Positions 11,193 through 23,758 of a DNA stretch of 64,000 nt are shown in pieces. Below the pieces are notes generated by a model. It was not told the DNA's origin. It searched no databases and saw only the letters and a list, made by a program, of their open reading frames with translations. The stretch spans positions 16,869,517-16,933,516 of the forward strand of contig NC_046650.1 in the NCBI RefSeq assembly GCF_900324485.2. The letters are read 5' to 3'. The first letter of the stretch is position 1, and each line of letters opens with the position of its first letter. The translations under genes and the position numbers were made by a program. The DNA comes from Mastacembelus armatus (lineage: Eukaryota > Chordata > Actinopteri > Synbranchiformes > Mastacembelidae).

Positions 11193-11940
11193 AATATAAC
11201 TAATGTTAAAACAACAATATAAGAAAGACAATTCTAACAGAGACCTGCATTTTATCAAGTGAATCAGTTCTTTCTGCGTCATTGGGATGTTCTTAAGAAC
11301 TAAAGAACTTCGTCACTGTTTGGAAATACACATCTGGTCAATGATGGCTACACTCTGCAAACACTATGGCTAAATACACATGACCAGTGATACAAAACAA
11401 CATTTGTCCTTAAAAATATCAAAGTATTGGATTTAACTGAGCTTGTGCTGGGCTGGTGGCAGATGAGCACTGGGTAAGATATTAAACCAAATCACTGTGT
11501 TGTTCTGAGCAACACGATCCCCAGTTAAATACCAGCAAAACAAAAGAATTACTTGGTGCTTCATTGTTTATTAATCCCTAACATCAATAATTTACATATT
11601 CAAGTTTGTGTTCTTACAACTTACATCAAATTTGCATTTCTGTGTGTGTTATCATTGCTGCTGGCCTCTGTTCTTGCGTTAGAGGGAAACTGTATAAAAG
11701 AGCTGGTCCTTTATACATCCTCTAAGACCAGTGCTGGAAGGTAAAACCAGACACAGAGAAGGAAGATTGATTATGTCTGCTTCTTTCAATAAAGTGATAG
11801 TTACTCTGGGTTATTAACAAGTCTGTTGTTTGTTAAAGATCAGTATCATCTGCGTCATCTCAACCATGAACATGTTGATTCTGAGAGAATCAACATTTTC
11901 TGTTGAGAGAAAAAGAAACTGTGACTTTATGCAAACACAC
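11193..11940. other. duplicated flank, no gene seen
   Basis: Its left part (to about 11830) matches 25055-25690 almost base for base. Only short chance open frames occur. The rest, next to the LTR, shows nothing recognisable. Confidence 0.5.
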
Positions 11941-12682
11941 TGTCAGGATCTGAGTTTTGAGTTCTGTTTTATGCTTTTATTTTGTAGGTTTCTTTAGGTT
12001 GGTTCTGTCTTGTTCCTCTTTACTTTGACCCAATTAGTTGATTGTTTTCACCTGTGCCTCGTTTGTGTTCTTCCATTATGTACCTCTGTTCAGTCTCAGT
12101 TCGTTGCCAGGTCATTTGTCTGCCTTACATGAGTTTGCTCTGCTCAATATGCGTTTGTTCTGCCATTACTGCCAGATCTGCCGTCACTGCCTTTTGTTCT
12201 CCTGGGTTTAAGTTAAGTTATCTGCCTCTGTTTGTATGTGTTTTTCACCATGTCTCGTCTTCTGGTTTAGCTCCCTGATGTTCATGTTTAGTCCCCTTTG
12301 TTCATGCCTTGTCTCCCTAGTGTTCATGTTTGCCTCGTTCATGTCTTAGTCTTGTCGTGTGTCTCCTGCTCTGTCCCTTTAGTCTGCATGCTTGTTTCCC
12401 TGGAGTCTGGTGTGTCCCCGAGGTGTGTGTGACCCCAGACCTTTGTACTTGTGTTGGTGTGTTCGGTGTTTGTTCCCCCCTGTAGTCTGACGTGTTCCCT
12501 GAATTTATGTGTTGTCTTGACCCTTGGCCTATGTACCCAAGTCCCTTTTAGTTTCCTGTGTTCATGATTTGGCTTCCTTTGAGTCCTGTCTGTTTTGAAT
12601 AAAGTTTTGTTTTCGAACTTGATGTACCAGAGTGAGCGTAATTCTTGGTCCGACTTCTAACCCCCCAGCACCAACCCTGACA
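11941..12682 (+). mobile_element. solo-LTR-like element
   Basis: The element begins TGTCAGG and ends CCTGACA, giving the TG...CA ends and short inverted ends typical of LTRs. Flanking bases are cacac (11936-11940) and cacat (12683-12687), a 4-of-5 match as a 5-bp target duplication. An AATAAA signal lies near 12598. Its 3' part resembles the LTR-like element at 43716-44797 (both carry 'taccagagtg' followed by 'ttggtcc'), so they belong to one family. No internal retroviral region is attached. This is a fossil. Confidence 0.6.
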
Positions 12683-13296
12683 CACATGGTGGCCACAACT
12701 AGATTTAATAATGGTTTTGGAAGATATTTTCTTGTATCCAATGATGTTACCTTAAAGGTGTAGTATAGTTTTATAAGTCGGTGTCAAAATAATACTGCAG
12801 TATCTTTATTTCTGTAAAAAGAAAAGGTTACCATCATTTCTCGTACTCTCTGAACTGACCCTGAATGTTTCCACTTTCGTAATTTGCTCTGCCCTACCGA
12901 GCTGTGGCGGAGGGACTTGTTCTATTTGTCACATGAACCCAGCCCGGGTTAAGGTTGCGGCTACTACTTTCCAAGAACAAAACTTAAATTTGTATCAAAT
13001 GCACGAGAACTTCAGAAGATACAGACTCAAAAGTTCTCAGTGATATAGCAGAAGATGCCTTGGAGCCTCAGAGGAACTGTGGTGTTAACGTTTGTGTAAA
13101 TACCGAGTTGAGCATTTCGTCCCTTGGTTTTTACATTTTGCCATTCAAAAACAAAAGATTTATCAGCACTAAAACAAGCTGTTGTGTGAGTCTGTGATAC
13201 AGCTGATAATTTGTGGTTGAAGTTTGTAACTTAAAAACAGCTTCTGTAAATTAATTTAGCACAAGAGCATAAAGGATAGGGAGACAGGGGAACATA
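12683..13296. other. intergenic, nothing recognised
   Basis: No open frame or repeat end is seen. It is not obviously part of the duplicated units, so it may be single-copy sequence between unit 1 and the Tc1 insertion. Confidence 0.4.
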
Positions 13297-14926
13297 CAGT
13301 GGGTACGGAAAGTATTCAGACCCCTTTAAATTTTTCACTCTTTGTGTCATTGCAGCCATTTGCCAAAATCAAAAAAGTTCATTTTATTTCTCATTAATGT
13401 ACACTCAGCACCCCATCTTGACAGAAAAAAACAAATGTAGAAATTTTTGCAAATTTATTAAAAAAGAAAAACTGAAATATCACATGGTCATAAGTATTCA
13501 GACCCTGTGCTCAGTATTGAGTAGAAGCACCCTTTTGAGCTAGTACAGCCATGAGTCTTCTTGGGAATGATGCAACAAGTTTTTCACACCTGGATTTGGG
13601 GATCCTCTGCCATTCTTCCTGCAGATCCTCTCCAGTTCTGTCAGGTTGGATGGTGAACGTTGGTGGACAGCCATTTTCAGGTCTCTCCAGAGATGCTCAA
13701 TTGGGTTTAGGTCAGGGCTCTGGCTGGGCCAGTCAAGAACGGTCACAGAGTTGTTCTGAAGCCCCTCCTTTGTTATTTTAGCTGTGTGCTTAGGGTCATT
13801 GTCCTGTTGAAAGGTGAACCTTCGGCCCAGTCTGAGGTCCTGAGCACTCTGGAAGAGGTTTTCTTCCAGGATATCTCTGTACTTGGCCACATTCATCTTT
13901 CCTTCAATTGCAACCAGTCGTCCTGTCCCTGCAGCTGAAAAACACCCCCACAACATGATGCGCCCACCACCATGTTTCACTGTAGGGATTGTATTGGGCA
14001 GGTGATGAGCAGTGCCTGATTTTCTCCACACATACCACTTAGAATTAATGCCAAAAAGTTCAATCTTGGTCTCATCAGACCAGAAAATCTTATTTCTCAT
14101 AGTCTGGGAGTCCTTCATGTGTCTTTTGGCAAACTCTATGCAGGCTTTCATGTGTCTTGCACTGAGGAGAGGCTTCCGTCGGGCCACTCTGCCATAAAGC
14201 CCCGACTGGTGGAGGGCTGCAGTGATAGTTGACTTTGTGGAACTTTCTCCCATCTCCCTACTGCATCTCTGGAGCTCAGCCACAGTGATCTTTGGGTTCT
14301 TCTTTACCTCTCTCACCAAGGCTCTTCTCCCACGATTGCTCAGTTTGGCTGGACGGCCAGGTCTAGGAAGAGTTCTGGTCATCCCAAACTTTTTCCAGTT
14401 GAGGATTCTGGAGGCCACTGTGCTCTTAGGAACCTTGAGTGCTGCAGAAATTCTTTTGTAACCTTGGCCAGATCTGTGCCTTGCCACAATTCTGTCTCTG
14501 AGCTCCTTGGGCAGTTCCTTCAACCTCATGATTCTCATTTGCTCTGACATGCACTGTGAGCTGTAAGGTCTTATATAGACAGGTGTATGCCTTTCCTAAT
14601 CAAGTCCAATCAGTTTAATTAAACACAGCTGGACTCCAATGAAGGAGCAGAACCATCTCAAGGAGGATCAGAAGAAATGGACAGCATGTGAGTAAAATAT
14701 GAGTGTCACTGCAAAGGGTCTGAATACTTATGACCATGTGATATTTCAGTTTTTCTTTTTTAATAAATTTGCAAAAATTTCTACATTTCTGTTTTTTTCT
14801 GTCAAGATGGGGTGCTGAGTGTACATTAATGAGAAATAAAATGAACTTTTTTGATTTTGGCAAATGGCTGCAATGACACAAAGAGTGAAAAATTTAAAGG
14901 GGTCTGAATACTTTCCGTACCCACTG
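13297..14926 (-). mobile_element. Tc1-like DNA transposon, nearly complete
   Basis: The 1630-bp element has TA target duplications at 13295-13296 and 14927-14928. The inverted terminal repeats are about 210 bp and begin cagtgggtacggaaag at both ends, with 'gtctgaatactt' at their inner ends. One transposase gene fills the interior on the minus strand. Long repeats of this kind are typical of fish Tc1 elements. The two ends differ very little by eye, so the copy is fairly young. It lies at the junction between units 1 and 2; the sequence to its right also occurs at 32.6 kb without the transposon. Confidence 0.93.
13511..14550 (-). pseudogene. Tc1 transposase, one late frameshift
   Basis: The frame opens at 14550 and reads through the paired DNA-binding helix-turn-helix region (about residues 10-115, with a GRP linker in RPGRPAKL), then the DD34E catalytic core: D159 in FWSDETK, D250 in FQQDNDPKH, E285 in LNPIEHLW. 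The usual Tc1 ending after ERICR is EEWQRIP..., but here it becomes KNGRGSPNP..., which fits loss of one base near 13617-13620. The open frame therefore ends at 13540 instead of the family's usual stop at 13511-13513. All three catalytic acids are kept. The last ~35 residues are replaced by an out-of-frame tail, so activity is doubtful. Confidence 0.88.
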
Positions 14927-14928
14927 TA

Positions 14929-15340
14929 TGTGTTGGATCCAAGTCTAGTCCAAGTCCAGGTTTACTGATGGATGATCAGGTTTTCAAGCTGGTCGACCTT
15001 AAAGAGTTCCCAGAAATGACCCCACGGTTCTGTGAGTCATTTTGTCAGACCAACAGCCAGAAGAACCTCGGCTGAGGGTCCTAGTGAGCCGAACCAACAC
15101 TACAACTACAACAGACTGTGGTCCAAATGATGGCAGCACTTATCAAAACTAAACCATGTCTGATGCATTGTTATACAAAACATAAATCTTGTAACTTTGA
15201 TAATTACAGTCCATATTGTGGGGCACAAAATTCCAATAAGTAGCCTCAAAAATAATGTTGTACAGTATCATTTATTCATTTATTTGCTATGCCTGGTGTG
15301 ATTTGAAATTTCATAATACAGGAGCCAGAAAACACAGACC
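14929..15340. repeat. 3' flank of lectin C, duplicated at 32.6 kb
   Basis: About 400 bp beginning 'tgtgttggatccaagtctag' repeats at 32599-33000 beyond lectin F. No gene is seen. Confidence 0.7.
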
Positions 15341-15723
15341 AACTGGTTTCAATGCTGATAGACTTTTATTTTGGCATGAGCCAAGAAAGAAGAGTCAGAC
15401 TGGAGAATAAAGTGGAGCTCAAAGCATTCTTTCCATAACACATTCAGTCTGCTCTTATTAAAGGCACAAAACCTCAGAGACAGTCCAGCTCCTGTTTATG
15501 TTACTTGTCTCTTCCTTCCTTCAGTAGCGTTACAGCCATAGAAAAGAAACAGATGATATATACTGGATATGATAGAAGATGTCAAATGAGATACAGTAGA
15601 ATTCAGGTTCTATGAGACTGATGGCACAAAATGTGAGAGTATGCAAAGACAAACACACCTCCACCAGTGTTTGTGCTTTTCACAGGGATTTCATGCCTCT
15701 GGATCAGACCTGGGATCTCTGGA

Positions 15724-17290
15724 TTAATAGTTTCTGACACAGACAGATGGGAGAGGAGTCTCACAGTCCAGATCATTCCAGAACCTTCTACCTGAAAGTA
15801 CCAACAACATGTGAGTCAGTCAGTACTACAGACCAAGACCTGAGACCTGAGACTGTCTAATGAGGCCATGGTCTAATCAATATGTAGATAGTTTGTTTAA
15901 CTATAGTGACTTTTTGGTGATTTACCTTCAGTAGAAATCTGTAGACAGTTCTCACTGTCCTGATACTTGTCAGGTTGTCAAGCAGCCCAGTTTGTGTATG
16001 TGAAAGGTGTTCCATCAGTCCAGATCCACTTGCCCTCCTATAAACCATAAGAGAATCAAATGTAGTGACGTGTTTCAGTGTCTGATGAAGACAAATCCAA
16101 CCACAGGACACTGACTGTGTTTAGGGTTGATGGAGGGGACACAGAATTTGTTGTCAGCAGTCCAGTTGCATTGTGGGTAACGTAGGCTGTTCATTGTGAT
16201 GGTGACAATATGACATTAGGACAAAGCCAATATCAGCTGAGTATTTATCTGTCAGACTCTGTGAATTTACCCGTATCTTATCATAGCCTCCAACCCATAT
16301 GAGTCCAGTCCCTTTAGCATCAGTGATCACTTTCTGAATCACTGCATACTCCTCAGCATCACGCACAGATGTAGGATATCCGCCCTGAAGGTTGCAATTT
16401 CTCTACAGTGCAGATAAACAGACAGTGGAGTCAGTAGAGAAGCAAAATAAGCTGAGTAGTAGGAAAACACCAAGGCAGGAATAGATGCCAGTTTTAAAGT
16501 GAACACAGACCAAATAAACAGTGTAGAATCATTGTGGACTGAATCCACATCACTCTGATTACCTGAGCATCAAGCCAGGTCATGGCTTTGGGAACATATA
16601 TGAAACAACGGCCGTTATTCCATGTCCAACCAGAGAAACAAGACTGTCCTGAAGACAAATAAAATGCACAATGTTTAATTTCTTGAATTTCTTGAATTTG
16701 AACCATCAGCGTTTATTTATTTATTGTCACATCTCTTCCTCTGACACATAAAAACTCTGTAATTATTAAACAGTTTCCTTTGGTCCACAGCTGCATCTTT
16801 GGATGAAGGTGAGAAAATACAGAAATGACCATAAAGGAAATAATCAGGTTTTATTTCTGATGTGTCTTAATGTATGAAGAAGTACAAAGCCCTTAGTTTG
16901 CCTTAAAGTAAGTCAGAGAGAAGGAAATGTGCAGGATGTTGTATCTAACTCTGATGAACAAAGTGGTCAAAGTCCAATAACACAAACTCTAATAGACTGG
17001 GTTGGAATTTGGGCAGTGCAGCTCTGTGTAGAACATCCTGTCAGCATCATTTCCAGAGACACAACAGGTGGAAAGACATTATATTGATCCATTTCATATC
17101 TGTGTTGGGCTCTAGGAAACTTAACGCAGAAGTCATTTGGTTTGATCCACAGAATATATACATTTATAACATCTGGATATCTATTCCATAAACATATATA
17201 CACACAATATATAGTGTAGTAATACTCACGCTGAGCTGTGTCCAGAGCCAACAGGGCACAAAGAAGAGCAGCCAGAATCAGAGTCTTCAT
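15724..17290 (-). pseudogene. C-type lectin copy C, in-frame stop in exon 4
   Basis: Minus-strand exons are 17230-17290, 16563-16648, 16271-16402, 15926-16037 and 15724-15791, with normal splice borders. The signal peptide is as in B, but the last base of exon 1 is C, so the junction residue becomes arginine instead of glycine. The domain shows CFSGW, GRCF, RNCNLQGG and WVGG. In exon 4 the GGA of the usual WAPGQPD run is TGA (15978-15980), which cuts the protein before the sugar-binding loop. The frame is otherwise open to a TAA at 15724-15726. Intron 3 is much shorter than in B, D, E and F because most of the shared 66-codon antisense block is missing. A polyadenylation signal is at 15365-15370. 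One change separates it from an open frame, so it was probably inactivated recently, or this is a polymorphism or sequencing error. Confidence 0.85.
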
Positions 17291-18426
17291 GGTGAAGATG
17301 ATGCAGATGTTAAAGATGAGGCTGATATCTCTGTAGGGAACAGACCTGTAAAGACTGACAGCCTGTCAAAGACAAGACACCAGATGATCAGGGAGTTGGA
17401 GTCTCTGATATTTATATAGTGAAGCTGTTTGCTGATTATAAATGTTCTTCAGCAACGCCCTGAATTAATTTAAAAAATTCACAGATAACGGCTGTTTGAG
17501 CCACCCAGTGCAAACGGCAGAGAGAAAACCACAAACCTTAAGGCCATAACATCAAAGAACGTCCTAATGTGACTTTTACTGTGTTTATTAGTTCAGACGT
17601 GTCAGCAGGACAGACTGAACAGTGTAGACAGTTGTAGGCAGCAGAGATACAACAAAAACCTTTCAAATCCCTTGTAAACAGATTGTTGCTGCTGATGTTG
17701 TGGATGTAAATAAAAGACAAAACCCAGCTGGTGGAGAATTTCTGGGTAAATGTTGATGGGAGCTGTAGTTTTTGCTCATACTAGCAGCATGTTAGCCTGC
17801 TACAATGCTGAACAAACATATTTATTATTCCACCTGCTCAGAATCAGCATGAACAAATGAAACATCACCTTGAGTCAACAGGCAGTTTTAAGGAAAACCA
17901 AACTCTGATCCAACCTTTCATCATGATCTGGGAGCTGTTTGGGGAACTGATGGTGGATCTTTGTTGGAGGAGGAAAAGCTGCAAATTTAACTTAACTTAA
18001 GTCAAACAGGCCTGCAGTGATAGTCAGCACTAACTAATCCAGTCCAAACTGAAACCAGGTCAGACTGTCTGTCTATAAACCAGCCATTTACCTAAAGTGA
18101 TGTCAGTGTAACTGATGGGGCTGTTTGGTCTCACTGGTGTCACTGATCAGGTTTCAAGTCAAGCCAAAGAAAGATGGACTGTCAGGTGTCAGACATTAGT
18201 GACCTGCTAGTTATTTTCCAGTCTGACAGTGGTGCCATATCTCAGTGAAAACTGTTTTATTAGTTAACCTTTACGTTGTGTAAAAATGTCATTAGAGGAC
18301 AAAGCAACAGAATCTCAGAGCAGTGTGAAGTAGCAGGAAACTGTCATCTACAAATTTAGGTCTCAGATTAAAAGAAAATAAACAGTTTTTAATAAAAATC
18401 AAATATCCTTATGATAAAATCAGGAA
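17291..18426. other. 5' flank of lectin C (duplicated)
   Basis: Same sequence as 2706-3855 and 35187-36046 with few changes. No gene is seen. Confidence 0.6.
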
Positions 18427-19585
18427 TTTCCAGTAAGACCTCTGCTTCAGGCTTTTGTTGTCTGAGATATTCACTAAATACTCCATCGCTCTGGGCCATC
18501 TTCCTGATGTACTTATGGATCTTTGGTGGTTTTTCTCAGATGGTGGCTGTAATGCTCACCAGTCCTCGACCTCCTTCCGTCCTCTTAGTGTACAGTCTCA
18601 GGATGCTGGATTTGGGGTGAAACTCTCCATGCATTGTGAGGAGCTTCCTTGTCTTGACATCAGCAGCCTCTATCTCCTCTTTTGGCCAGCTTATTATACC
18701 AGCGGGGTATCCGATGCCCGGCAGGGCGTATGTGTTGATGGCTTGGACCTTGTTCTTCCCATTTAGCTGACTTCTTAGGACTTGATTTACTCTCTGTGGC
18801 TGCTTTACTTGCGGCTTCTTTTTGATTCCCATTTGCCTGTGGGATTCCAAGGTTCTTGTAGCTTCCCTCAACATCTGCTCTGCTGCCTTTTGGCAATTCA
18901 GTTCCTTCAGTCCTGACAACTCTTTCTCTCTCTGTTATCATCCGACCGCACTTATCCAGTCCAAATGACATTCCAGTGTCATTGCTGTAGAACCTGGTGG
19001 TGTGGATCAGTGAGTCGATGTCTCGCTCACTCCTGGTGTATAGCTTGATGTCATCCACGTCATCCAGGAGGTGACTGATGCTTACTCCATTTCATAATCA
19101 GTGTCCAAAGCCAGTGTTAGTGATCACCTGGCCGAGGGGGTTCAGGCCTATGCAGAACAGAAGCAGGGAAAGAGCATCTCCTTGGTAGATGCCACACTTG
19201 ATGGAGACTTGTGCAATCAGCTTGAGGTTGGCCACTAGGGTTGTTTTCCACAGTCCCATTGAGTTCCTTATGAAGGTTCTTAGAGTCCTATTGATGTTGT
19301 ATAGCTCCAGGCAATCCAGGATCCATGTGTGGGGCATTGAATCGTAGGCTTTCTTGTAATCAATCCAGGCAGTGCACAGGTTGGTCAGTCTGGTCTTACA
19401 GTGTTCTGCCCCCCTGTTGTTCTTCCCCATTCCTTTCTGAGCCCTGCTCAAGTATTCAGCCATGTTAGTGCTATGATGCCTGACAGGAGTTTCCATGTTG
19501 TGCAGAGACAGGTTATTGGATGGTAGTTGGATGGGACTACTCCCTTTTGGGGGTCCTTCAGGATCAAGACTGTCCTTCCTCCCAC
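18427..19585 (-). mobile_element. R4/Dong-like LINE fragment 2
   Basis: This copy of the fragment at 3856-5340 is cut short at its right end. It keeps longer open stretches, including the palm motif in MDDIKLYTRSERDIDSLI (about 19010-19058) and WIDYKKAYDSMPHTWILDCL. The two main open pieces (18660-19058 and 19098-19496) are still out of phase. It is part of segmental unit 2 and not an independent insertion. Confidence 0.75.
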
Positions 19586-21130
19586 TGTCTCCTCTTGTAT
19601 CTTAAATAACAGTCACATGTTTTTCATATTTCTGTCCATAATATATTCAGTTCATGCTAATTTGTGAGCCTGATCCCCCCTGAAATACTGCACATCATTT
19701 GAGTCCTGCCACCCAGAACCACAACTATTCTGAAAAAGTTGACCTAGGACGTCCAGATGGGGGCAGCACTAATCTAAATCCATCCATCATCAATACCCAC
19801 TTATTCCTAACCAGGGTCACAGGGATCTGCTGGAGCCAATCCCAGCTGACTTTTTTATCTTTAATAATATTGTAGATTCTGGTTTGCACAGATGAGGCCA
19901 TGAGGGTTGAATCCAGATATTGTTCTCCTGAAATATGTTGATCTTGTGATCACGATGACATTTGATATTTGTGTAGGGAAATAGGTCAAAAAGCCTTTAG
20001 CCTCTAGTCTCTGCCAACACATGTCCTGACTGGAGAAACGGTTCCTGCTGTTTTAACATGTTATTGAACTTTTTATTTATTTCCTGTCAGGCAACATTAA
20101 AGTTTGCTCTGACTGTTGGTAATGAGCAGGTGACAGATCAGCTTTGGGCGACATGTGAAACTGATCCAGGGCGTTGTTGGACCAGAGACACTGAGTCTGT
20201 CTTCGTGGAAAGCCATCCAGGTTGTCTGGGACATTTCCACACTGCCATCCATATCGTCCACTGGCCTGGCTAAAAACTGGGAACGTACCAGCTCTAGAGT
20301 TTGCGTGGACACAAAACATCCAGGTGTCTCAGTCTGTCCAGCGTTCTGTCTCCTCTGAATGATCCTTTGAGCCAATCACAACTTAAGGCACAAAATCCAT
20401 ATATGGTCCAGGGCCAGCATCAAGGGACGGTCTCTGCTTAACCTGCCTGGCTGAATACATTTAAGTTACGTCTGTGAATTTAAGGCACAACAAGACCATA
20501 TTTCCTCAATACTCATGTACACGACCAAACACAGGCCACAGTTACTGTCAACACACTGTACTTCTAAGGAAATGAGATGATCTTATATTGAGATTTAAAA
20601 TCTAGTCTGACCTGTTTGGAGTTCGCAGTTTGGACTATCAAGTGCTGACTAGTGCTGCCAGGCTGTCTGACTTAGGTCAAGTACTTTAATAAGAAACTGG
20701 AATTAAAGTGGAGCAGTGTTTTCTAGGTAATAGGAACTTATCTGGTATGAGAGGCTCCAGTGGGATTTGACATCAACTAGTCAAAGTCCATTAATAACAA
20801 CGGTGCTGTCTTATATTTATAGATTTAAAATCTAGTCTGACCTGCTGCCTACAACTGTCTACACTGTTCAGTCTGTCCTGCTGACACGTCTGAACTAATA
20901 AACACAGTAAAAGCCACATTAGGACATTCTTTGATGTTATGGCCTTAAGGTTTGTGATGTTCTGTCTCTCATTGGACTGTTTTGGATTTTAGCTCAGGAA
21001 ACATAATGTTTATCCCCTGAGACATAATTAAATTAACATTTTTAAATGGTGTTTGCACAGCAGGATCTGTGAAACCTTTAGTCTAATTCAGGGCGTTGCT
21101 GAAGAACATTTATGCTCAGCAAACAGCTTC
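19586..21130. other. duplicated spacer between lectins C and D
   Basis: Matches 6222-7770 closely. It holds the same dispersed-repeat remnant near 19800 and the same short open frames near 20058-20375, with no recognised gene. Confidence 0.5.
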
Positions 21131-21132
21131 AC

Positions 21133-21142
21133 TACATAAATA
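21133..21142 (+). promoter_or_regulatory. TATA-like box of lectin D
   Basis: 'tacataaata' lies about 120 bp before the ATG, in the same position as in copy B. Confidence 0.6.
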
Positions 21143-21260
21143 CCAGAGACTCCAACTCCCTGATCATCTGGTGTCTTGTCTTTGACAGGCTGTCAGTCTT
21201 TACAGGTCTGTTCCCTACAGAGATATCAGCCTCATCTTTAACATCTGCATCATCTTCACC

Positions 21261-22552
21261 ATGAAGACTCTGATTCTGGCTGCTCTTCTTTGTGCCCTGT
21301 TGGCTCTGGACACAGCTCAGGGTGAGTATTACTACACTATATATTGTGTGTATATATGTTTATGGAATAGATATCCAGATATTATAAATGTATATATTCT
21401 GTGGATCAAACCAAATGACTTCTGCGTTAAGTTTCCTAGAGCCCAACACAGATATGAAATGGATCAATATAATGTCTTTCCACCTGTTGTGTCTCTGGAA
21501 ATGATGCTGACAGGATGTTCTACACAGAGCTGCACTGCCCAAATTCCAACCCAGTCAATTAGAGTTTGTGTTATTGGACTTTGACCACTTTGTTCATCAG
21601 AGTTAGATACAACATCCTGCACATTTCCTTCTCTCTGACTTACTTTAAGGCAAACTAAGGGCTTTGTACTTCTTCATACATTAAGACACATCAGAAATAA
21701 AACCTGATTATTTCCTTTATGGTCATTTCTGTATTTTCTCACCTTCATCCAAAGATGCAGCTGTGGACCAAAGGAAACTGTTTAATAATTACAGAGTTTT
21801 AATGTGTCAGAGGAAGAGATGTGACAATAAATAAATAAATAAATAAACACTGATAGTTCAAATTCACAAGAAACTAAACATTATGCATTTTATTTGTCTT
21901 TAGGACAGTCTTGTTCTTCTGGTTGGACACTGAATAAAGGCCGCTGCTTCACTTATGTTCCCACAGCCAAGACCTATCGTCTTTCTGAGGTAATCAGAGT
22001 GTTATGGCCCGGCCTCGGGGAAACCTGGACATAACATAGGTGCTTTCTCCACACTTCCCCACTCTCAAGAAGAAACCAGTAGCACAAATGATTTTAAGGT
22101 AGAGGTAGCACTTTATTGCCTTAGAGTCAAACAACTGCCCAAAACAACAAACCAAAAGTCTAATACAAACCCTAACCTTACCCGACCAAACAAAACTAAC
22201 GAAAAGACAGGTTCTCTAACCTGAACTCCTAAATCCAAAGACAGGAGAACAATCAAATACAAAATAAAAGGGGGGTTCAGTCCTATCAAAGGCTCCGTTG
22301 TGCTCAGTATGTACAGTGTAATATTTACCGTATTCACAACTTCATTTCTCTAATGTTAAGATTCACAATACACAGAATTCACAATACACAGTGTGCTGGT
22401 TCCCTTGGGAGTGGCAGAAGTGGAGTGGAGTCCAGGCTGCTGTCAGTTGGTGCTTCTATAGACTTCAGGGAAGGACTGGACCAATCCTGAAACGGCAATT
22501 GAATTCAAATGGGCCAATCCCCATGGATCCACCTATAACTCCACACCCACTC

Positions 22553-22604
<52 letters not shown>

Positions 22605-23758
22605 CAAGAACCAGGAGAGGAGAGACATCTGACAACAATCACAATGATAAATCACAGCAACAACATTATTAATGACCCAGGGTCATAATCAGACTGATGT
22701 GGATTCAGTCCACAATGATTCTACACTGTTTATTTGGTCTGTGTTCACTTTAACACTGGCATCTATTCCTGCCTTGGTGTTTTCCTACTACTCAGCTCAT
22801 TTTGCTTCTTTACTGACTCCACTGTCTGTTTATCTGCACTGTAGGTAAACTGCCGGTCCCTGGGTGGAAACCTTGCATCTGTGCATGATGCTGAGGAGTA
22901 TGCAGTGATTCAGAAAGTGATCTCTGATGCTAAAGGGACTGGACTCATATGGATTGGAGGCCATGATATTACACAGGTAAATTCACACAGTCTGTCAGCT
23001 AAATACTCAGCTGATATTGGCTTTGTCCTAATGTCATATTGTCACCATCACAATGAGCAGCCTACATTACCCACAATGCAACTGGACTGCTGACAACTGG
23101 ACATGTGTTATGGTAGAAGCTGCTAATGTTGATTCTCCTTCCTCATTGTCAAACTTCAGTCCAAACCAACACTGACTCAGATCAGACACTCAGTCATTTT
23201 ATCAGATGTCATGAAGTTCTTCTTTAAAGAACAACTATTGAATTCTCTTTCTGCACTGTTCACATAATCACTGACTCTTGGTGACTGATGTTGACACATA
23301 ACAACTAATTCATGGCTTTGTAGCTCAAACCAGCCTGAATGTGTCTCTCCTGACTTATTCTGTGTCCCCTCCATCAACCCTAAACACAGTCAGTGTCCTG
23401 TGGTTGGATTTGTCTTCATCAGACACTGAAACACGTCACTACATTTGATTCTCTTCTGTTTTATAGGAGGGCAAGTGGAAATGGACTGATGGAACACCTT
23501 TCACGTACACAAACTGGGCTCCTGGACAACCTGACAACTGGAAGGACGATGAGAACTGTCTACAAATTTCTACTGAAGGTAAATGACCAAAAAGTCACTA
23601 TAATAAAACAAACCGTATAAACGTGAACGTCTCAGGTCTCAGGTCTTGGTCTGTAGCACTGACTGACTCACATGTTGTTGGTACTTACAGGTAGATGGTT
23701 CTGGAATGATCTGGACTGTCAGACTCCACTTCCATCTGTCTGTGTCAGGAAGCTGTGA
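21261..23758 (+). CDS. C-type lectin copy D, intact, with a 687-bp insertion in intron 2
   Basis: Exons are 21261-21321, 21904-21989, 22845-22976, 23467-23578 and 23691-23758, giving 152 residues. Signal peptide 1-20; then CSSGW, GRCF, NCRSLGGNLAS, WIGG, QPD at 114-116 followed by NWKDDENC, and WND at 135-137. Galactose-type, calcium-dependent binding is predicted. Exon 2 ends TYRLSE where most copies read TW.(D/A)AQ, a local replacement in the first helix. Intron 2 is interrupted by an inserted element (22002-22688), leaving splice sites intact; the branch region is supplied by the original intron end. The polyadenylation signal is at 24101-24106. The gene is the right arm of the C/D inverted pair and is the closest relative of B. 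Confidence 0.87.
22002..22688. mobile_element. non-autonomous insertion of unresolved class in lectin D intron 2
   Basis: The inserted DNA is absent from intron 2 of all other copies. It begins ttatggccc and ends gggtcataa (8 of 9 inverted), with tcagagtg (21994-22001) and tcagactg (22689-22696) as an 8-bp target duplication with one mismatch. The size and target length would fit hAT- or P-like elements, but the ends are not the usual ones. The interior has a (TC)n(AC)n microsatellite at about 22556-22603 and no transposase. Confidence 0.65.
22556..22603. repeat. (TC)n(AC)n microsatellite
   Basis: A compound dinucleotide run inside the insertion in intron 2 of lectin D. Confidence 0.95.

Larger units (their letters stand above)
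541..11940. repeat. segmental duplication, unit 1 (lectins A and B)
   Basis: This stretch matches 15.34-25.69 kb in the same order and orientation: minus-strand lectin, R4-like LINE fragment, spacer, plus-strand lectin and its 3' flank. Within the unit the two lectin arms (about 541-3090 and 7470-10070) are inverted copies of each other around a spacer of about 4.4 kb. Differences that mark unit 1 are an L2-like insert at 5369-5643 and a repeat insert at 10987-11180. Unit 2 lacks about 1.2 kb corresponding to roughly 5000-6220. Boundaries were judged by eye. Confidence 0.8.
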
